From the NCBI RefSeq assembly GCF_000699445.3, contig NC_067199.1, forward strand, positions 35,758,902 through 35,822,901: 64,000 bases of DNA, in the 5' to 3' direction. The stretch comes from Schistosoma haematobium. Taxonomy: Eukaryota > Platyhelminthes > Trematoda > Strigeidida > Schistosomatidae. Positions 1 through 10,999 of the stretch are shown here, in pieces (the stretch's first letter is position 1; every line of letters starts with the position of its first letter). The translations under genes and the position numbers were made by a program. The notes under the pieces are model-generated. The model had not been told where the DNA came from. It worked only from the letters and a program-made list of their open reading frames with translations, and ran no database searches.

Positions 1-60
1 GAGGAGTCCTATACTAGGACAAAACGGCCGTCCAGTCCAGTAAATAATCATGATAACATA
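1..60 (+). mobile_element. SINE-1 3' part, cut by the window edge
   Basis: Starts inside the hammerhead segment (GAGGAGTCC...TAGGAC...CGGCCGTCC). The GAAA core reads AAAA, so this ribozyme copy should be inactive. The tail breaks off into unique AT-rich sequence by base 45. Confidence 0.8.
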
Positions 61-774
61 ATAATAAGGATTGTAATATTATAATACCGTGTAAATTGAA
101 GCACTACAGAGTTGTGTAACTTTCACAGGATATGGATGAATGAAGATGGATAATAAGAAAACTAAACAAAGCTAATGTTGAAATGTGACTAAAGTAGACA
201 AAGTAAAATAAATGTATTGCTTTCCTCGTTAATTAAACAAGAAAAAAGTTAAGATAATTATGTAACTAGATACCAGAAATGATTTTGAAGTGTAATATTA
301 AAGAGATATAAACAATAACTACTGAAAGGGAAATTGAGCTGAAATTTGTTCTGGTATACATATTAAGGGTAAACACTGGTTATAGCTTCAATACACAAGA
401 GTAAACAACATAATAGATACCAATAAAGGCAACGAGACAAGCAAGCTTGATGTTCATCCATTCAATGAAATAGGCTGAAGTAGGGCCCGGCCAAGGCTTA
501 AGTGAAAAAGTTGTCCTAGCAATTGCCCCAAATAGATTATTACTATGTCAGATTTTAAATGGATTCTAGATTCCAGTTTTAGGGATCATTCTTTAGAAAA
601 AGATTTCCAGATTTTTTGTTTTAAACATCTATCCTATTTCTACCAAAGAAGCTGTCTTTTAGGGGAAGCAGTTGAGTTTTATTCAACCAGTTGTTTATTA
701 CTAACATGATACACTTGACAACGCGAAACTTAAATAAGGTTAAATTTATTTTGTATTGTTTGTTCAAACTTTCC

Positions 775-900
775 CATTCCAGTCCTAGATTGAACATCAA
801 CTCTGGGATGCAAGTACATTCAGCTGACTAGTCTCAAATGGGACGAAACGCACTTCCTGGATTCCACTGCTAGCTACCATTCATCTTTGCTTGTAAATAG
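775..900 (+). mobile_element. SINE-2 (Sm-alpha-like) fragment with damaged hammerhead
   Basis: Carries the section from ATTGAACATCAACTCTGGGA through the hammerhead to the GCTAGCTACCATTCATC segment. The core is CTGACTA instead of CTGANGA (G8 lost), while stem II and GAAA remain. Confidence 0.8.
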
Positions 901-1084
901 GATTTGTCTTTAACGTTTTAGCACTCAATCGTCAAAGTTCGTTGAATAACCATTCCATGTGTGCTTTTTTTCCCTTAGGAATTTTACACCAAATAATTTG
1001 ATTCGAAAATAGGTGTTACATTCTTAAGTGAAAAATAATTGGTAAACAAAACTACTTATTGTTTCTAATCACTATCTTATCTCA

Positions 1085-1205
1085 ACATGTCAAGTTACCT
1101 ATACTGGTGACCACATTGTAACTTGGTCGATAGGATTCGATCTGCACTAAGAAGGACCTGACATATATGACATTGATCATCAACCAGTAATCAATCAATT
1201 GTTAA
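1085..1205 (+). mobile_element. SINE-3 3' tail fragment
   Basis: Matches the tail of the copies at 5.9 and 55.7 kb: GACCACATTG..AACTTGGTCGAT..TCTGCACTAA..GACATTGATCA..CAATCAATTG. No head or hammerhead is present, as expected of a 5'-truncated insertion. Confidence 0.82.
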
Positions 1206-2158
1206 TCTATGTTTTTTCTAACAGTTAAAGTCACTGCCTTAAAAAAAAGAGATTCGGTCTTGTTTAAGTAATAAATGCATTTTGTAAATTGCTTTAATAA
1301 AGTTATCTAAATAATCTTCCACTGCATCTATTTTTCGATACTTTCCATTAAAAAGAAAACAAATTCATATTCCAGGTAAACATGAAATGTCCTCAAGAAT
1401 ATTAGAATATTTTCAGGTCACTTAACCATTTGAAACATTTTTCTTAAATGGTTACCTTCAATCCATCTGAAAACAAAATTTATTAATGCAAGGACTAAAT
1501 GTTTAATACTACACAATCTGTGGTGTGTGCTACTTATATTGACATAAGTAGTAGATGATGTTAGTCGTGAACAGAATGTCTGATAGTAGAGAGACAAGAG
1601 GATCGAACAGTAAAGAATGGAAACAGAATGCAATTTGTATGAAAATGCAAGAACAATGAAGTCTGAGTCATTCTGAGACAATCGATGGACATTTTGCAAA
1701 TTAAGCATTTACTTTATGATTGTTAGATTTTATTGACAAATCATGTAATTGTGTGTTAAATACATTCGATTGTCCCCACCGGTGTTCTGTTCACTACAAA
1801 TCGACTATTTATTATAACTCCAAGCAATTTCTCTAAGAGGACTGTAAAATTTAGAATCAGATTAAATCTCCGTGTTGATTAGTATTTTTTTTTACATAAA
1901 TGATGAAAGCGAATGAAACATTTCCATGAATCAGATATCAAGTTCTCCCTTAATAAAATTAACTGGATTCAAATTAGTCTGTTGCTTATCATCTTTTCTC
2001 ATATATTTCATAGAATTTCGTTTGTAAATTGATTTTAAATTCCTATTACATCATCTATCATCATCATCACTCTCAACTGATTTGTCATCTTTTCAGTTTT
2101 TGTTCATTTTTATTTATGTTATTGTAAAGTTTTGGCAACTTGAATAGATTCAATTTTT

Positions 2159-2528
2159 TGTTAAGAAGACCTAGAAAATCCTGGGAAAAAAAAGTCAAAA
2201 GGGGCCCTGTAAACGCTGGAAAACAATTTATCCAATCAGCACTGAATAGAAGTTTCTCAGAGGCATCTAGAATATGAAGAGTCATGTGTCATATTACTTA
2301 TTGGATGATCACCTGTTGTGTTACTATGTTTAGTAGGATTCTTGAACCTTCCAAAAACTCAATACCATCTGAAAGATTATAAATACCCCTCGATTTTTTG
2401 GTATATAAACGAACCTTAAAGTAAAGTGTTCTTTCCATATCTCATGCCATTTCTCTCATGTTCACGTTGTCGTGTGGATTAATCTGGGGTTATTAGAAAA
2501 ACTTAGGAAAATGATCCAAGCGTCTTAT
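2159..2528 (+). mobile_element. Decayed solo LTR, family LTR-A
   Basis: Collinear with the LTRs at 17226-17610 and 47340-47717: TGTTAAGAAG start, TTATCCAATCAG, ACTATGTTTAGTAG, promoter-like TATAAATACCCC, AAACGAACCTTAAAGTAA, TCTCATGTTCACGTTGTCGTG and GGGGTTATTAG. The 3' end is eroded and no target duplication is clear. Confidence 0.8.
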
Positions 2529-2529
2529 T

Positions 2530-4290
2530 TGGTAGCATTCAATTACAAAAATTGGTTGAATTTTATAAAAAATTAAAAAATAGGTTTAATTAAATCACAG
2601 TGTAATGATGATCATACTCAGATGTTGTTCCAATAGAATCCGATAATCCTAGAAAAACATTGATGAAAACGTCGGGCATGATTTTCTTTTAAAATCAGCT
2701 TCTATAATTATTTACCAAAGCATTTTATGAACTTCAAATGTTTCCGATGAGTTTCTCAATAATCATATCATTTATGTTTACAGAGTATGCTATGCGAGGA
2801 ATATAATAATCCATATATTTCTTAGGATAAATAGGATAAAACCTTATCGCTGATATATTAACAAATACTTAAGCCTGATTCATACAGTATATACATATTT
2901 TAAACCCAACTTTATTTGTGCAATAAGTATAGTTGACTTGCTTTGTATGACAGTAAGAATGAAATCTTTGAGCTAATGATACTGTATCTTGTCAATTTAT
3001 CATATAGTATCTACTTGTTCACTTCAATAGACTTCATCGTTTCATTATTATTACAGTGGATTTGTGAAAATTGTTGAATTTTATAGTTAACATCAAAGAT
3101 TAACTGTTGTTAAACAACCTGTGAACATCAAGAAGCGCTGAGTAATGGTTTTGTCTTGGTAGTAGACTTTCAAAACTCTAAATGGAATCGAAGCCATAGC
3201 TGTCAGGTCTCACGGTTTGCGCGTAGCTCTTAAATCACTGGGTTGACATCCACTAGTTTATACGTCTAACTTTAGTCAATACGTGATATTTAACAACCAA
3301 CTTCCAACGTCATTGGATAGTAACTGTCATACACCCGAAATAACTAAACATCGGTAATTATAGCTTCTTACTAAAATTAGGATTATCCTCTCGAAATCAC
3401 TTACTAGTAACTACAAGACAATTAATAGCCTAGTGGTTTATAGAAATCGTTATCATGAATGCGCAATACTTAGAATTCGTATGGTAGACTGGAAAAGTTG
3501 TTCATTGATTCGTGGCTCTCAATTATAATGTAAGCATAGTGAGTCCCTGATGTAAGCTGTGAAAGTGAATTATTAGAGTAGAATTATATATTACATGAAT
3601 TAACCTAAATGTTTACTTTAATGTCATTTCCTCCTGACTACAATTGACGTTTATCTTGGTGTACCGATTCTAACCGCTTGTTTGTTTTCGTGTACCATAA
3701 TCTTCTTTATTCACAAATAAAAGTAATAGATTGTACATTTCTAAACACACCAGTCATTCATTTACAGACGTGTTTGTAGAACTAAGTGAAAATCTCTATG
3801 AAATAAAAACCTTAATCTGTCTTATTACTAGTTACTGTCAATGTTTTTACTTTCTTACCAAATTTAATATACAGAACAGTTTATTGCAAACACGCTACAG
3901 AGCTGAGCAGTTGTTATATTATTCACTTCGATTCGGGAATAGATGCTCATCAGTTTGCGTCACCTAATCAAATTAACACAGAAGGATCAAGTTCGGTATA
4001 TGAATAGAATAGAATTTTACATAATACTGGTATTTATGATAAAGCTTAAGACTATAATAGGATGAATGCTTCAACTCCACTATAACCAACTTTGAATAAT
4101 ATCAATTAACATTATCAACCAATGTTTATAGTAGAGGCTTCAATCAAATAGTCTATATCTTCAAACACGAACCAGATCTCCAATCAGTGATTTCATGGAC
4201 TGATGTCACATCTTGAATTGGTTGTCACGATATTATTTTTTTAAAAACCTACTTCTACATCTACATCTTCACTTACACCTGTTACTCCCA
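2530..4290. other. AT-rich non-coding stretch
   Basis: I see no exon, RNA gene or well-preserved repeat. Short open frames here (for example around 3731-3967) lack codon structure and homology I can recognise. Weak SINE-2-like words (CACTGGGTTGACATCC near 3236) may be an old relic. Confidence 0.45.
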
Positions 4291-4295
4291 ATGGA

Positions 4296-4480
4296 GCATA
4301 GGCCGCCGACCAGTATAATAATTTAATTTCTGGTTAGCATTTTTTTTGCGAGTTAGTTTTCTAAAGGATGGGGTCGCTAACCCTATGCCCATCCCTCCTC
4401 CCTTATCCGGGCTTGGGACCTGCAGTAGCCCCAGTGGGGCTCCAGGCGTAGTTCTACATCTACCTGCATTACACCAAAAA
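4296..4480 (-). mobile_element. Non-LTR retrotransposon coding fragment (GAPLGLL repeat)
   Basis: On the minus strand it reads PGAPLGLLQVPSPDKGGGMG then IGLATPSFRKLTRKKNANQK. The same peptide frame recurs at 18.26, 19.13, 24.92 and 28.77 kb, so this is a dispersed coding segment of a retroelement rather than a host exon. I cannot assign the domain. Confidence 0.65.
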
Positions 4481-4847
4481 TAAAATTTCATTTCTTCTCT
4501 ATATTGAGACTAAAATAATCTGAAAAACATCTTTTTTTCACTTTATGTGAAACATTCAATCATGTATTATTATTTTTTCTATTAAATGTTTACAAGAAAC
4601 AACAACTACAACAACCCATTTTCTTATTCTCCTTAACTTTTGATTGGTTTGTTTTCTCACTAGCTAATTTAAGTTTTCTATAATGAAAAAAAAACAAAAC
4701 AAACAAAAGATAGAAATTAATAATATTTAAAGCAATTAGTCCTGTTTGATAAATTTCCATAATGTAAATAAGAAGACGAAGGTTATCAGGACTATGTGAT
4801 GATATATTAGCGCAATACATTTTGAACAATCTGATCACACATATATT

Positions 4848-5145
4848 CAACCGGGTCAGTTATGAGGTAGTAACTCACTGATGACAATGGTGGATGTGTC
4901 ACTCAACTTCGTGGATTAGTTGAAGTTAGACATTAACACCGTTGGATGCCAGCCAGTTCAGTGGTCTAGTTTGTTAAGCGCCTGACGCGAGACTGATAGG
5001 TACTGGGTTCGAATCCCACGAGGCGGGGTCGTGGATGCGCATTACTGAGGAGTTCCACAATAGGACGAAACGGCTGTCCAGTGCTTCCAGGTTTTCCATA
5101 GCGGTCTAGCTTCAACTGACTCATGATCTCAACTGTTTAAATTAC
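4848..5145 (+). mobile_element. SINE-1, near full length, tRNA-like head plus hammerhead
   Basis: Order: upstream leader (GTAACTCACTGATGACAATG), tRNA-like head with an A-box-like GTGGTCTAG..GTTAAGCGCC and a B box GGGTTCGAATCCC, then CTGAGGA-stem II-GAAA-CGGCTGTC, then the tail GCTTCAACTGACTCATGATC. The hammerhead core is intact, but stem I is weakened because GCACTG reads GCATTA. Confidence 0.88.
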
Positions 5146-5201
5146 ATATATATTTCAGTAGTTTAAAAATCCTCATAGAATATTCAAAAATGAAGAATAT
5201 T

Positions 5202-5396
5202 TGAGCGAACAATTGTTTTCAATAACTTCATCATCAGGCTCTACAGTTATAAGTCCATAATTATAATATTTTTAACACATAACATCGTTAAATTCAATAA
5301 TACATGCCTTAAGTTTGGCCTTTGTAAAATATTATAATTATGGACTTATAACTGTAGAGCCTGATGATGAAGTTATTGAAAACAATTGTTCGCTCA
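5202..5396 (-). repeat. Inverted PLE terminal repeats with hammerhead-like core
   Basis: Arms of about 70 bp at 5202-5270 and 5326-5396 are near-perfect inverted copies around a 55-bp spacer. Each arm reads GAGC-CTGATGA-..-GAAAACAATTGTTC-GCTC: stem I GAGC/GCTC, a palindromic stem III and a UUC cleavage triplet. The intervening stem II is weak. This is the pLTR arrangement typical of Penelope-like elements. Confidence 0.75.
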
Positions 5397-5741
5397 CGTA
5401 TATATTTGTTAAGAACATTTTATATATAAAAAAATGGAAGGTCAACTAGACTGGCAATGGGGTAAGAGGAGACAAGAATAATAATAATAATGTGAACACA
5501 ATTTGAAACCCAATCACTCTGGATAATAAGCCAATATTACCAGGGTAGGTTTAAGGTGAGAACAAACTGTTTTTGAATAAACAAAAGGAGGTTTGCATTT
5601 TCGTATGGCCAAAGCTTCAATAAACCTTAGTATACAGCCTTTTACACTTTTATATAACACCACAAAAGCCGAGTTAAGATCAATCGTATGGCCTGTTTCG
5701 ATTATATGTTTAGCAATAGAGGATGATGAATGTGACTAGAT

Positions 5742-5998
5742 GGTGGTTGGAGAGAGTCGACAGGAAACCCTGGACCCGAGTTTCGTGCTACTTGGCACTC
5801 GTCAGCAAGGTGTACCTGTAATCTTGAGGGAACTGATGCTCCCTGACGGATTCGAACCCGTGTCACCCAACTTCACAGTCAGAGTCACCTAGATTGGTGG
5901 TCACATTGCAACTTGGTCGATAGCATTAGATCTGCACTAATAAGGACTTGACACACATGACATTGATCACCACCTAGTGATCAATCAATTGTGAGGAC
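5742..5998 (+). mobile_element. SINE-3 with inverted 5' part, inserted in a PLE
   Basis: The 3' tail (GTGGTCACATTGCAACTTGG...CAATCAATTGTGA) is plus-sense, but the tRNA-like B box and hammerhead before it are minus-sense, so the 5' section is inverted. Flanks CATTCATCATCCTC and CATCTATCGTCCTC (11 of 14 identical) look like an aged target duplication and both encode the same PLE residues. Confidence 0.85.
5764..5812 (-). ncRNA. SINE-3 hammerhead ribozyme, core intact
   Basis: Minus strand: stem I ACCTTG/CAGGGT, core CTGACGA, stem II GTGCC..(A)GCAC, GAAA, short stem III, cleavage triplet GTC. All catalytic positions of a type I hammerhead are present. Confidence 0.85.
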
Positions 5999-6920
5999 GA
6001 TAGATGTTTATCCTCTACCCTTATTAGGTCACTTGATTCAATTTGTTTCTGCAACCATTTTGGTACATGTTCACACACCCTAATCCTGAGATCACGATTG
6101 CTCCTCCCTATGTATGTGTGACCACATACATATTTAAACTGGTAAACATAGTGGGATGTGACGCAATCGTTTTCAGGTCTTTTAGTTTTTGAATGAAGTA
6201 TGCACCTCGTTCTTTCTTTGATAATGACCTTTGCTGCGCAATACGTTTTGTTGATGACTGATTTAAGCCTTTGTTTTAATAAAGGCTATTTGAATCACCT
6301 CTGAATGGTAAGGTGATGTAGACAGGCTTTTTTCTACCAAGGCTACAGTCGGTCTCATTGTACCATAGACTTTCCATCCATTTATGAATTTCAGAGGATA
6401 GCCATTTTCCATTGATGTTTTATTTAGCAACTTAACATCATCATCAATGGTGCCATTTCTACAAATTCGATCAAGCCTGTTGGATAGGCACCTTATCAAA
6501 CCACGTTTAATAATAATCAATGTCATGGGTTCATTTTAGAATGTACCCCTAAAGAACTCGATTGTTATTAGTTCTTAATATTTATTTATTTTTAATTAAT
6601 TAGTTGATTGTAGATTTATTTCATTCTAAAAATGATTTACGTCAAGAACTTAGATTAGTTCAAAAATCATAGAAGATCAATAGGAATTGAATGGTCAGTC
6701 TGTCTTATTTTAGGACTCTTTAACAATGTATGACGTTGATCACATCAGGAACCGTTGCCAGTACATTCAAATGTTGTGGTAAACGCATTAAATCTAGATT
6801 TATAAGTTAATATTCAATAACTGATCAATTTGAGTTATTATTTGAAGGTATTAAAGTGTACTACTGAAGGTTTCATGAATAAAAGCTGTTGAAGTGTCTC
6901 ATATTAATCTACTAGTGTGG

Positions 6921-7190
6921 GCGAGACTATAATATATGGACGAACCAATTAGATTTAGGATAACAGGTCTTGGATTTTGGAGCGAAATTCATCCATTTAT
7001 TTGGTTAAAAAGCGTTTTGGAATTCTAGCTTATGTCAGTTTGTAATGAGAAACCGTAAATGGAATTCCTTAGCCTAACCATCAACTGTGAATCATAATCC
7101 TTATTCTTCAAACTGCTTTATAAGTAGGTAGACACTCTCAATGTCACTTTGGCTTCACTCAAAGGTTGTTCATAAATTATAGTCTCACTA
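6921..7190. mobile_element. MITE copy 1
   Basis: About 270 bp with terminal inverted repeats GAGACTATAATATATGGAC and TTCATAAATTATAGTCTC. The interior matches copies at 7.45, 18.73 and 46.52 kb, here in the reverse order to the 7.45 kb copy. No coding capacity. Confidence 0.82.
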
Positions 7191-7449
7191 ACAAATCTTA
7201 GATTACGATAAATTAAATAGATGACATAAAACGCTCTTGTATCATATTTTAGACAAAAATTCATTATTTATTCAGTATTTGTATGTTTAAAACTTCCCGG
7301 TATATGTATATCTGTACAGTTTTTAAGATAACTGTCAAATTAAATCAACTTTTAGGTCATCAAGTAAATTTCTATTCACATATCGCGATGTTACATAAAG
7401 GAAATATCATACATTCAGTCAGTGTATGAATCTATTTACAAATCATGAA

Positions 7450-7737
7450 GATGAGACTATAATTTATGGACGACATTTGAACAACGTTAAAGTGGCCTTA
7501 AGAATAATCAAATACTAACTAGGACTAAATGAGAGTCTTAAACATGTGTGAAGGATAAGGATGGTGATTTACAGTTCATGGTTAGGGATAGGGATTAGAT
7601 TTAGAATTTTCATCACGAACTGACATCATCTAAAATGCCAAGACGCTATTTACCCAAATAAATAAAGAATTTCGCTCTGAAATCCAAGACCTGTTATCGT
7701 AAATCTGATTGGTTCATTCATAAATTATAGTCTCATC
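7450..7737. mobile_element. MITE copy 2
   Basis: About 286 bp, ends GATGAGACTATAATTTATGG and the complementary CATAAATTATAGTCTCATC. Contains ATGGTTAGGGATAGGGATTAG and AATCCAAGACCTGTTATCG, shared with the other copies. It lies 260 bp from copy 1 in opposite orientation. Confidence 0.85.
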
Positions 7738-7847
7738 ATAATGCAAATTTCGATGATTACAGTCTTATAGTATATTTATTTGTCATTACTTTCTTTTTTG
7801 TAGAAAAAAAGTCAAATCGAATGATTTTCATTTATACTTTAAATTAC

Positions 7848-7924
7848 CTTAAAAATACGTCTATAGCCTCTTGAACATTTTCTCCTGATTTTGCGCTGAT
7901 TTCAAAAAATGTACCATCTAGATC
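7848..7924 (-). CDS. Exon j: G5 motif of Rab-like GTPase
   Basis: Seventy-seven bases, entered in phase 0 after TTTAG and left in phase 2 at GTAATT. The peptide reads DLDGTFFEISAKSGENVQEA then IDVFLR. FFEISAKSGENV closely matches the Rab segment FFETSAKTGENV, so SAK is the G5 guanine-base motif and the rest is the start of the last helix. It follows exon i in frame (phase 0 to 0). The phase-2 donor shows at least one more exon must follow, carrying the C-terminal tail (in Rabs a prenylated cysteine tail). I did not find it between here and base 1; it may be short or outside the window. The family assignment is confident; the substrate and partner are unknown. Confidence 0.88.
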
Positions 7925-8074
7925 CTAAACAATAAGATTTTCATTTATTAAACAAATAAATCATAAATGTTAATTTGATAACAATTCATTACTTTAAATT
8001 AAGTAACTGTTAAGTAATTACATTAGTTGTAACTTTCCTGACTGTAAAACGTAATGATTTGTCATTGGTTGAAA

Positions 8075-8163
8075 TCATGAGTCAATTGAAGCTAGACAAC
8101 CATGGAAAACCTGGAAGCACTGGACGGCCGTTTCGTCCTAGTATGGGACTCCTCAGCAGTGAA
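8075..8163 (-). mobile_element. SINE-1 3' part with intact hammerhead
   Basis: Minus-sense 3' portion: hammerhead (8117-8161) followed by TTCCAGGTTTTCCATGG and the tail CTTCAATTGACTCATGATTTC. The tRNA-like head is absent. It lies upstream of exon j in the intron between exons i and j, so the ribozyme is in the same sense as the gene. Confidence 0.85.
8117..8161 (-). ncRNA. SINE-1 hammerhead ribozyme, all core bases kept
   Basis: Stem I CACTG/CAGTG(C), CTGAGGA, stem II GTCCCATACTAGGAC, GAAA, stem III CGGCCG, cleavage triplet GTC. Best-preserved SINE-1 ribozyme in the host-gene sense. Confidence 0.85.
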
Positions 8164-8869
8164 ATCTACACAAAACCTATTCTGATAGTAATGATGGATG
8201 TTCAATTCCTATTGGTAGCATCATTTACCTGAAGATTGTAAATATGCTCTAGTGGCTAGTGCCAACTAGTATAGAGCCTAAGTTAAGCAAGTAATTTCTA
8301 CTTCAACTATATAACAAAATTACTATAAAATACACGTAAAAGGAACAGATTAGGGTTATTTATTTACCTATTGAATTGATTTTTCTGTGTATTTTTCAAC
8401 TTTAAATTGTGACATTAAGTTTCTTGTAGAAAAATAGACGTACAATGATTATAAACTTTAGTTGTATTCTACTATTCAACATTAGTCTACTACACTGAAA
8501 CGTTTATCAAATGTTTGCTAAACCTGTGTAATATGTTTTAGACTTGATAATTTCCCTCTTTTCTTGAGTGATTTAAAGTGTTTTTTCTTTACTTATTTCA
8601 TCTTACTTCTTATATGGATCATAAGTGTATATGCAAAGCTTTCAACTTTTCTTTGAGGTTAATTAGGAACTATAATATTGTATAGTGAAATTTCCTTGAA
8701 AATAATTAGTACAATTACGTTATTCTGGTTAGCGTCTTTTTTTAGCAAAGTTGGAATATAACGTAACTATACTAATTATTTTAAGTGTTTATGAAAGGAA
8801 AGCACTTCTACAGTTGAAGAACATATGGAATTCAAAACAACTGTCAACTAATATCAAAGTGTGAATCTT

Positions 8870-9610
8870 CAATATACGAGCTGAAACTTAGAGAACTACC
8901 ACAACCATCATCCAAAAAACTAAATACGTAAGATACTGAATGTCCGTTGGCCGGATACCATCAGCAACACACTACTCTAGAAGAGAACAAACCAACTTCC
9001 AGCTAAAGAGGAAATCAGGAAAAGAAACGGCGGATCCGATGCAGATGTGAAGGCGTGAATTAGTAAAGCGAGAGCACCATATCTACAACTGAAAAATATA
9101 TGGAATTCAAAACAATTGTCAACCAACACCAATATCAGCATTTTCAATTCAAATGTCAAAACAGCTCTACTGTTTAGGATGGATACTTGCAGAACTACGA
9201 AAACAATCATCCAGAACATACCACTATTTATTAACAACTGTCTACGCAAAATACTTCAGATCCGTTGGCCAGACACCACACTATCAGCAACAATCTATTG
9301 TGGGAGAGAACAAACCAGATTCGAGTGGAGTAGGAGGAAATCAGTAAGAAGCACTGGAAGTGGATAGGACACACATTGAGGAAAGCACTCAACTCCGTCA
9401 TAAGACAGGCCGTCACATGGAATCGTCAAGGCCAAAGGAGGAGGAGACGAAGACCAAAGAAAACATTACTTCGAGAAATGGAGACAGAAATGAGAATAAT
9501 GGAAAACAATTGGATGGAACTGGGAAGGAACGCTGAGGATATAGTGGTTTGTAGAATACTGGTCGGCGGTCTATGCTCAATTGGGAGTAACAGGCGTAAG
9601 TAAGTAAGTA
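8870..9610 (+). mobile_element. RTE-like non-LTR 3' end, decayed
   Basis: Frames on the plus strand give SNVKTALLFRMDTC, IIQNIPLFINNCLRKILQIR, WPDTTLSATIYCGREQTRFE and the terminal ILVGGLCSIGSNRRK, followed by TAAGTAAGTA. This is the region after the reverse transcriptase domain in RTE-clade elements. Frameshifts and stops break it; the 5' part (8870-9110) is scrambled. Confidence 0.82.
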
Positions 9611-9870
9611 TGTAAGTTGAAAATGGATAGGACACATATTAAGGAAATCATCAAACTACATCATGAAGCAAGCCCTAACTTGGAATCCTGAATGGAAACG
9701 GTAAAGAGAAAGGCCAAAGAACATCCTGCACCGAGAATCGGAAGCAAATATGAAAAGGATGAATAGCAACTGGAAAAAGCTGGAAAGGGTTGCCCAGGAC
9801 AGGGTTGAATGGAGAATGCTAGTGAGCGGCCTATGCTCCGCCCTGAGCGTTAATAGGCGTAAGTAAGTAC
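9611..9870 (+). mobile_element. Second RTE-like 3' end, directly adjacent
   Basis: Reads [60 protein letters not shown] and LCSA..NRRK, then TAAGTAAGTAC. It is a different subfamily from the copy just upstream, which it follows head to tail with only the GTAAG tail between. Confidence 0.8.
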
Positions 9871-10054
9871 AGTTACGTTATGAAGTAAAGATTCTTGATT
9901 TTCTCGAGGTTGGATTCACAGTGGGTGAACAATTAAATTGTAAAGCTTTCATTGTTTTTTGAAAACAATATCATTACTACAAATCAATTCAACAGAACAT
10001 AATTATTTTCAAGATGAAATCATTCGATTTAAACTAATATCTCTAAAACTTAAA

Positions 10055-10605
10055 CTCGCGCGGAAATGATAGATCTTGGGTTTGAATCCCACGAGGCGGA
10101 ATCTTGGGTGTGCATTGCTGAGGAGTCCTACAATAGGACAAAAGGCTTTCTAGTTCTTTCAGGTTTTCCATGGTAATCTAGCTTCAATTGACTCATGAAT
10201 TCAACAATTAGATTAAAATATAATATCTCTGATTATAATCATCATATTCTCACTAGTGACAGTCTCCAAGAGGTACTTCCTGGAGTTCCACTGAGAAGCA
10301 GAGACCAATGGAGTTCAACCGGGTCTGTTGTGAGATAGTAACTCACTGATGACAATGATGGATGTATTGCTCAATTTCATGGATTAGTTGAAGTTAGACA
10401 TTAACACTGCTGGATGCCATCCGGCTCAGTGGTCTAGAGATTAAGCGTTCGCACGCGATACTGATAGCTTCGGATTTGGAATCTTGTGAGGCGGGATCGT
10501 GAATGTGCACTGCTAAGCAGTTTCACAATAAGACGAAACGCCCTTCTAATACTTCCAAGTTTTCCATATTGGTCTACATTTAATTGACTCATGATCTCAA
10601 CCATT
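10055..10605 (+). mobile_element. SINE-1 head-to-tail dimer, decayed
   Basis: Unit 1 covers a partial head, hammerhead (core start 10118) and tail to about 10240. The junction CTGATTATAATCATCATATT leads into unit 2: leader, tRNA-like head and hammerhead (core start 10513). The period is 395 bp. The cores are damaged: GAAA to AAAA in unit 1, CTAAGCA in unit 2. Confidence 0.82.
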
Positions 10606-10659
10606 AAAATCAATTCAAAAACACAATCAATTAAAAATATAAAAACAAACGAAACTTAC

Positions 10660-10924
10660 ATTAACAAAATCTGTTATACATTTATCAGGTATTTTATTAT
10701 GTAATACATTTGGTTGTGTTTGAATTAAATCTTTTTTATTACCTAATATCATATAAATAGGTTTATGAATAATTTGATTTTGATTTTCTTTAGATGTATA
10801 ATAATATTTTTCTAATTCAGTTAATGTATCTTTTGACCAAATATCAAAGATAAGGATTATTCCATCAGATTTTTCATAAAAAGCACGACATGTTTTATGA
10901 CCAATAAAATCATGAAGATTTAAA
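10660..10924 (-). CDS. Exon i: switch II to G4 region of Rab-like GTPase
   Basis: 265 bases between acceptor TTGACAG and donor GTAAGTTT, incoming phase 2 and outgoing phase 0, matching exons h and j. The translation begins FLNLHDFIGHKTCRAFYEKS, continues DGIILIFDIWSKDTL, and later has PIYMILGNKKDLIQ. GNKKDL is the G4 base-recognition motif (NKxD), and DGIILIFDI is the core strand that is DGVVLLYDV in Rabs. The usual WDTAGQERF switch II is missing: aligned without gaps from the core strand, L-N-L-H occupies the DTAG place, and the only DxxG (DFIG) would need a four-residue deletion. GTP hydrolysis is therefore doubtful, while nucleotide-base binding looks kept. It is flanked on the high side by a polypurine stretch and unique intron sequence. 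Confidence 0.9.
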
Positions 10925-10999
10925 CTGTCAATGATTCATTGTTGTCATGTGATTCATATTGGGGGTGGGGGTGGGAAAGTGGAAAATGAAGAGAGAAAA

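Larger units (their letters stand above)
5440..6530 (-). mobile_element. Penelope-like element: RT/EN remains, split by SINE-3
   Basis: Minus-strand translation from 6526 gives KRGLIRCLSNRLDRICRNGT, then GYPLKFINGW, typical of the RT-to-endonuclease linker of PLEs. Past a frameshift come CVCGHTYIGRSNRDLRIRVC and EHVPKWLQKQ, the CxC..YIGR start of the GIY-YIG endonuclease. The SINE-3 copy at 5742-5998 interrupts it, and the frame resumes with SSSIAKHIIETGH and FIEALAIRKCKPPFVYSKTV. The copy is broken by stops and shifts and is inactive. Confidence 0.85.

Noticed and set aside
2085..2285. Candidate last exon of the GTPase gene (minus-strand open frame)
   Set aside because: It overlaps the LTR-A element, and no Rab C-terminal helix or cysteine tail is visible.
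9116..9637. Several overlapping open frames on both strands
   Set aside because: They are frames of a decayed RTE 3' end and its complement; only the plus-strand RTE reading has family motifs.
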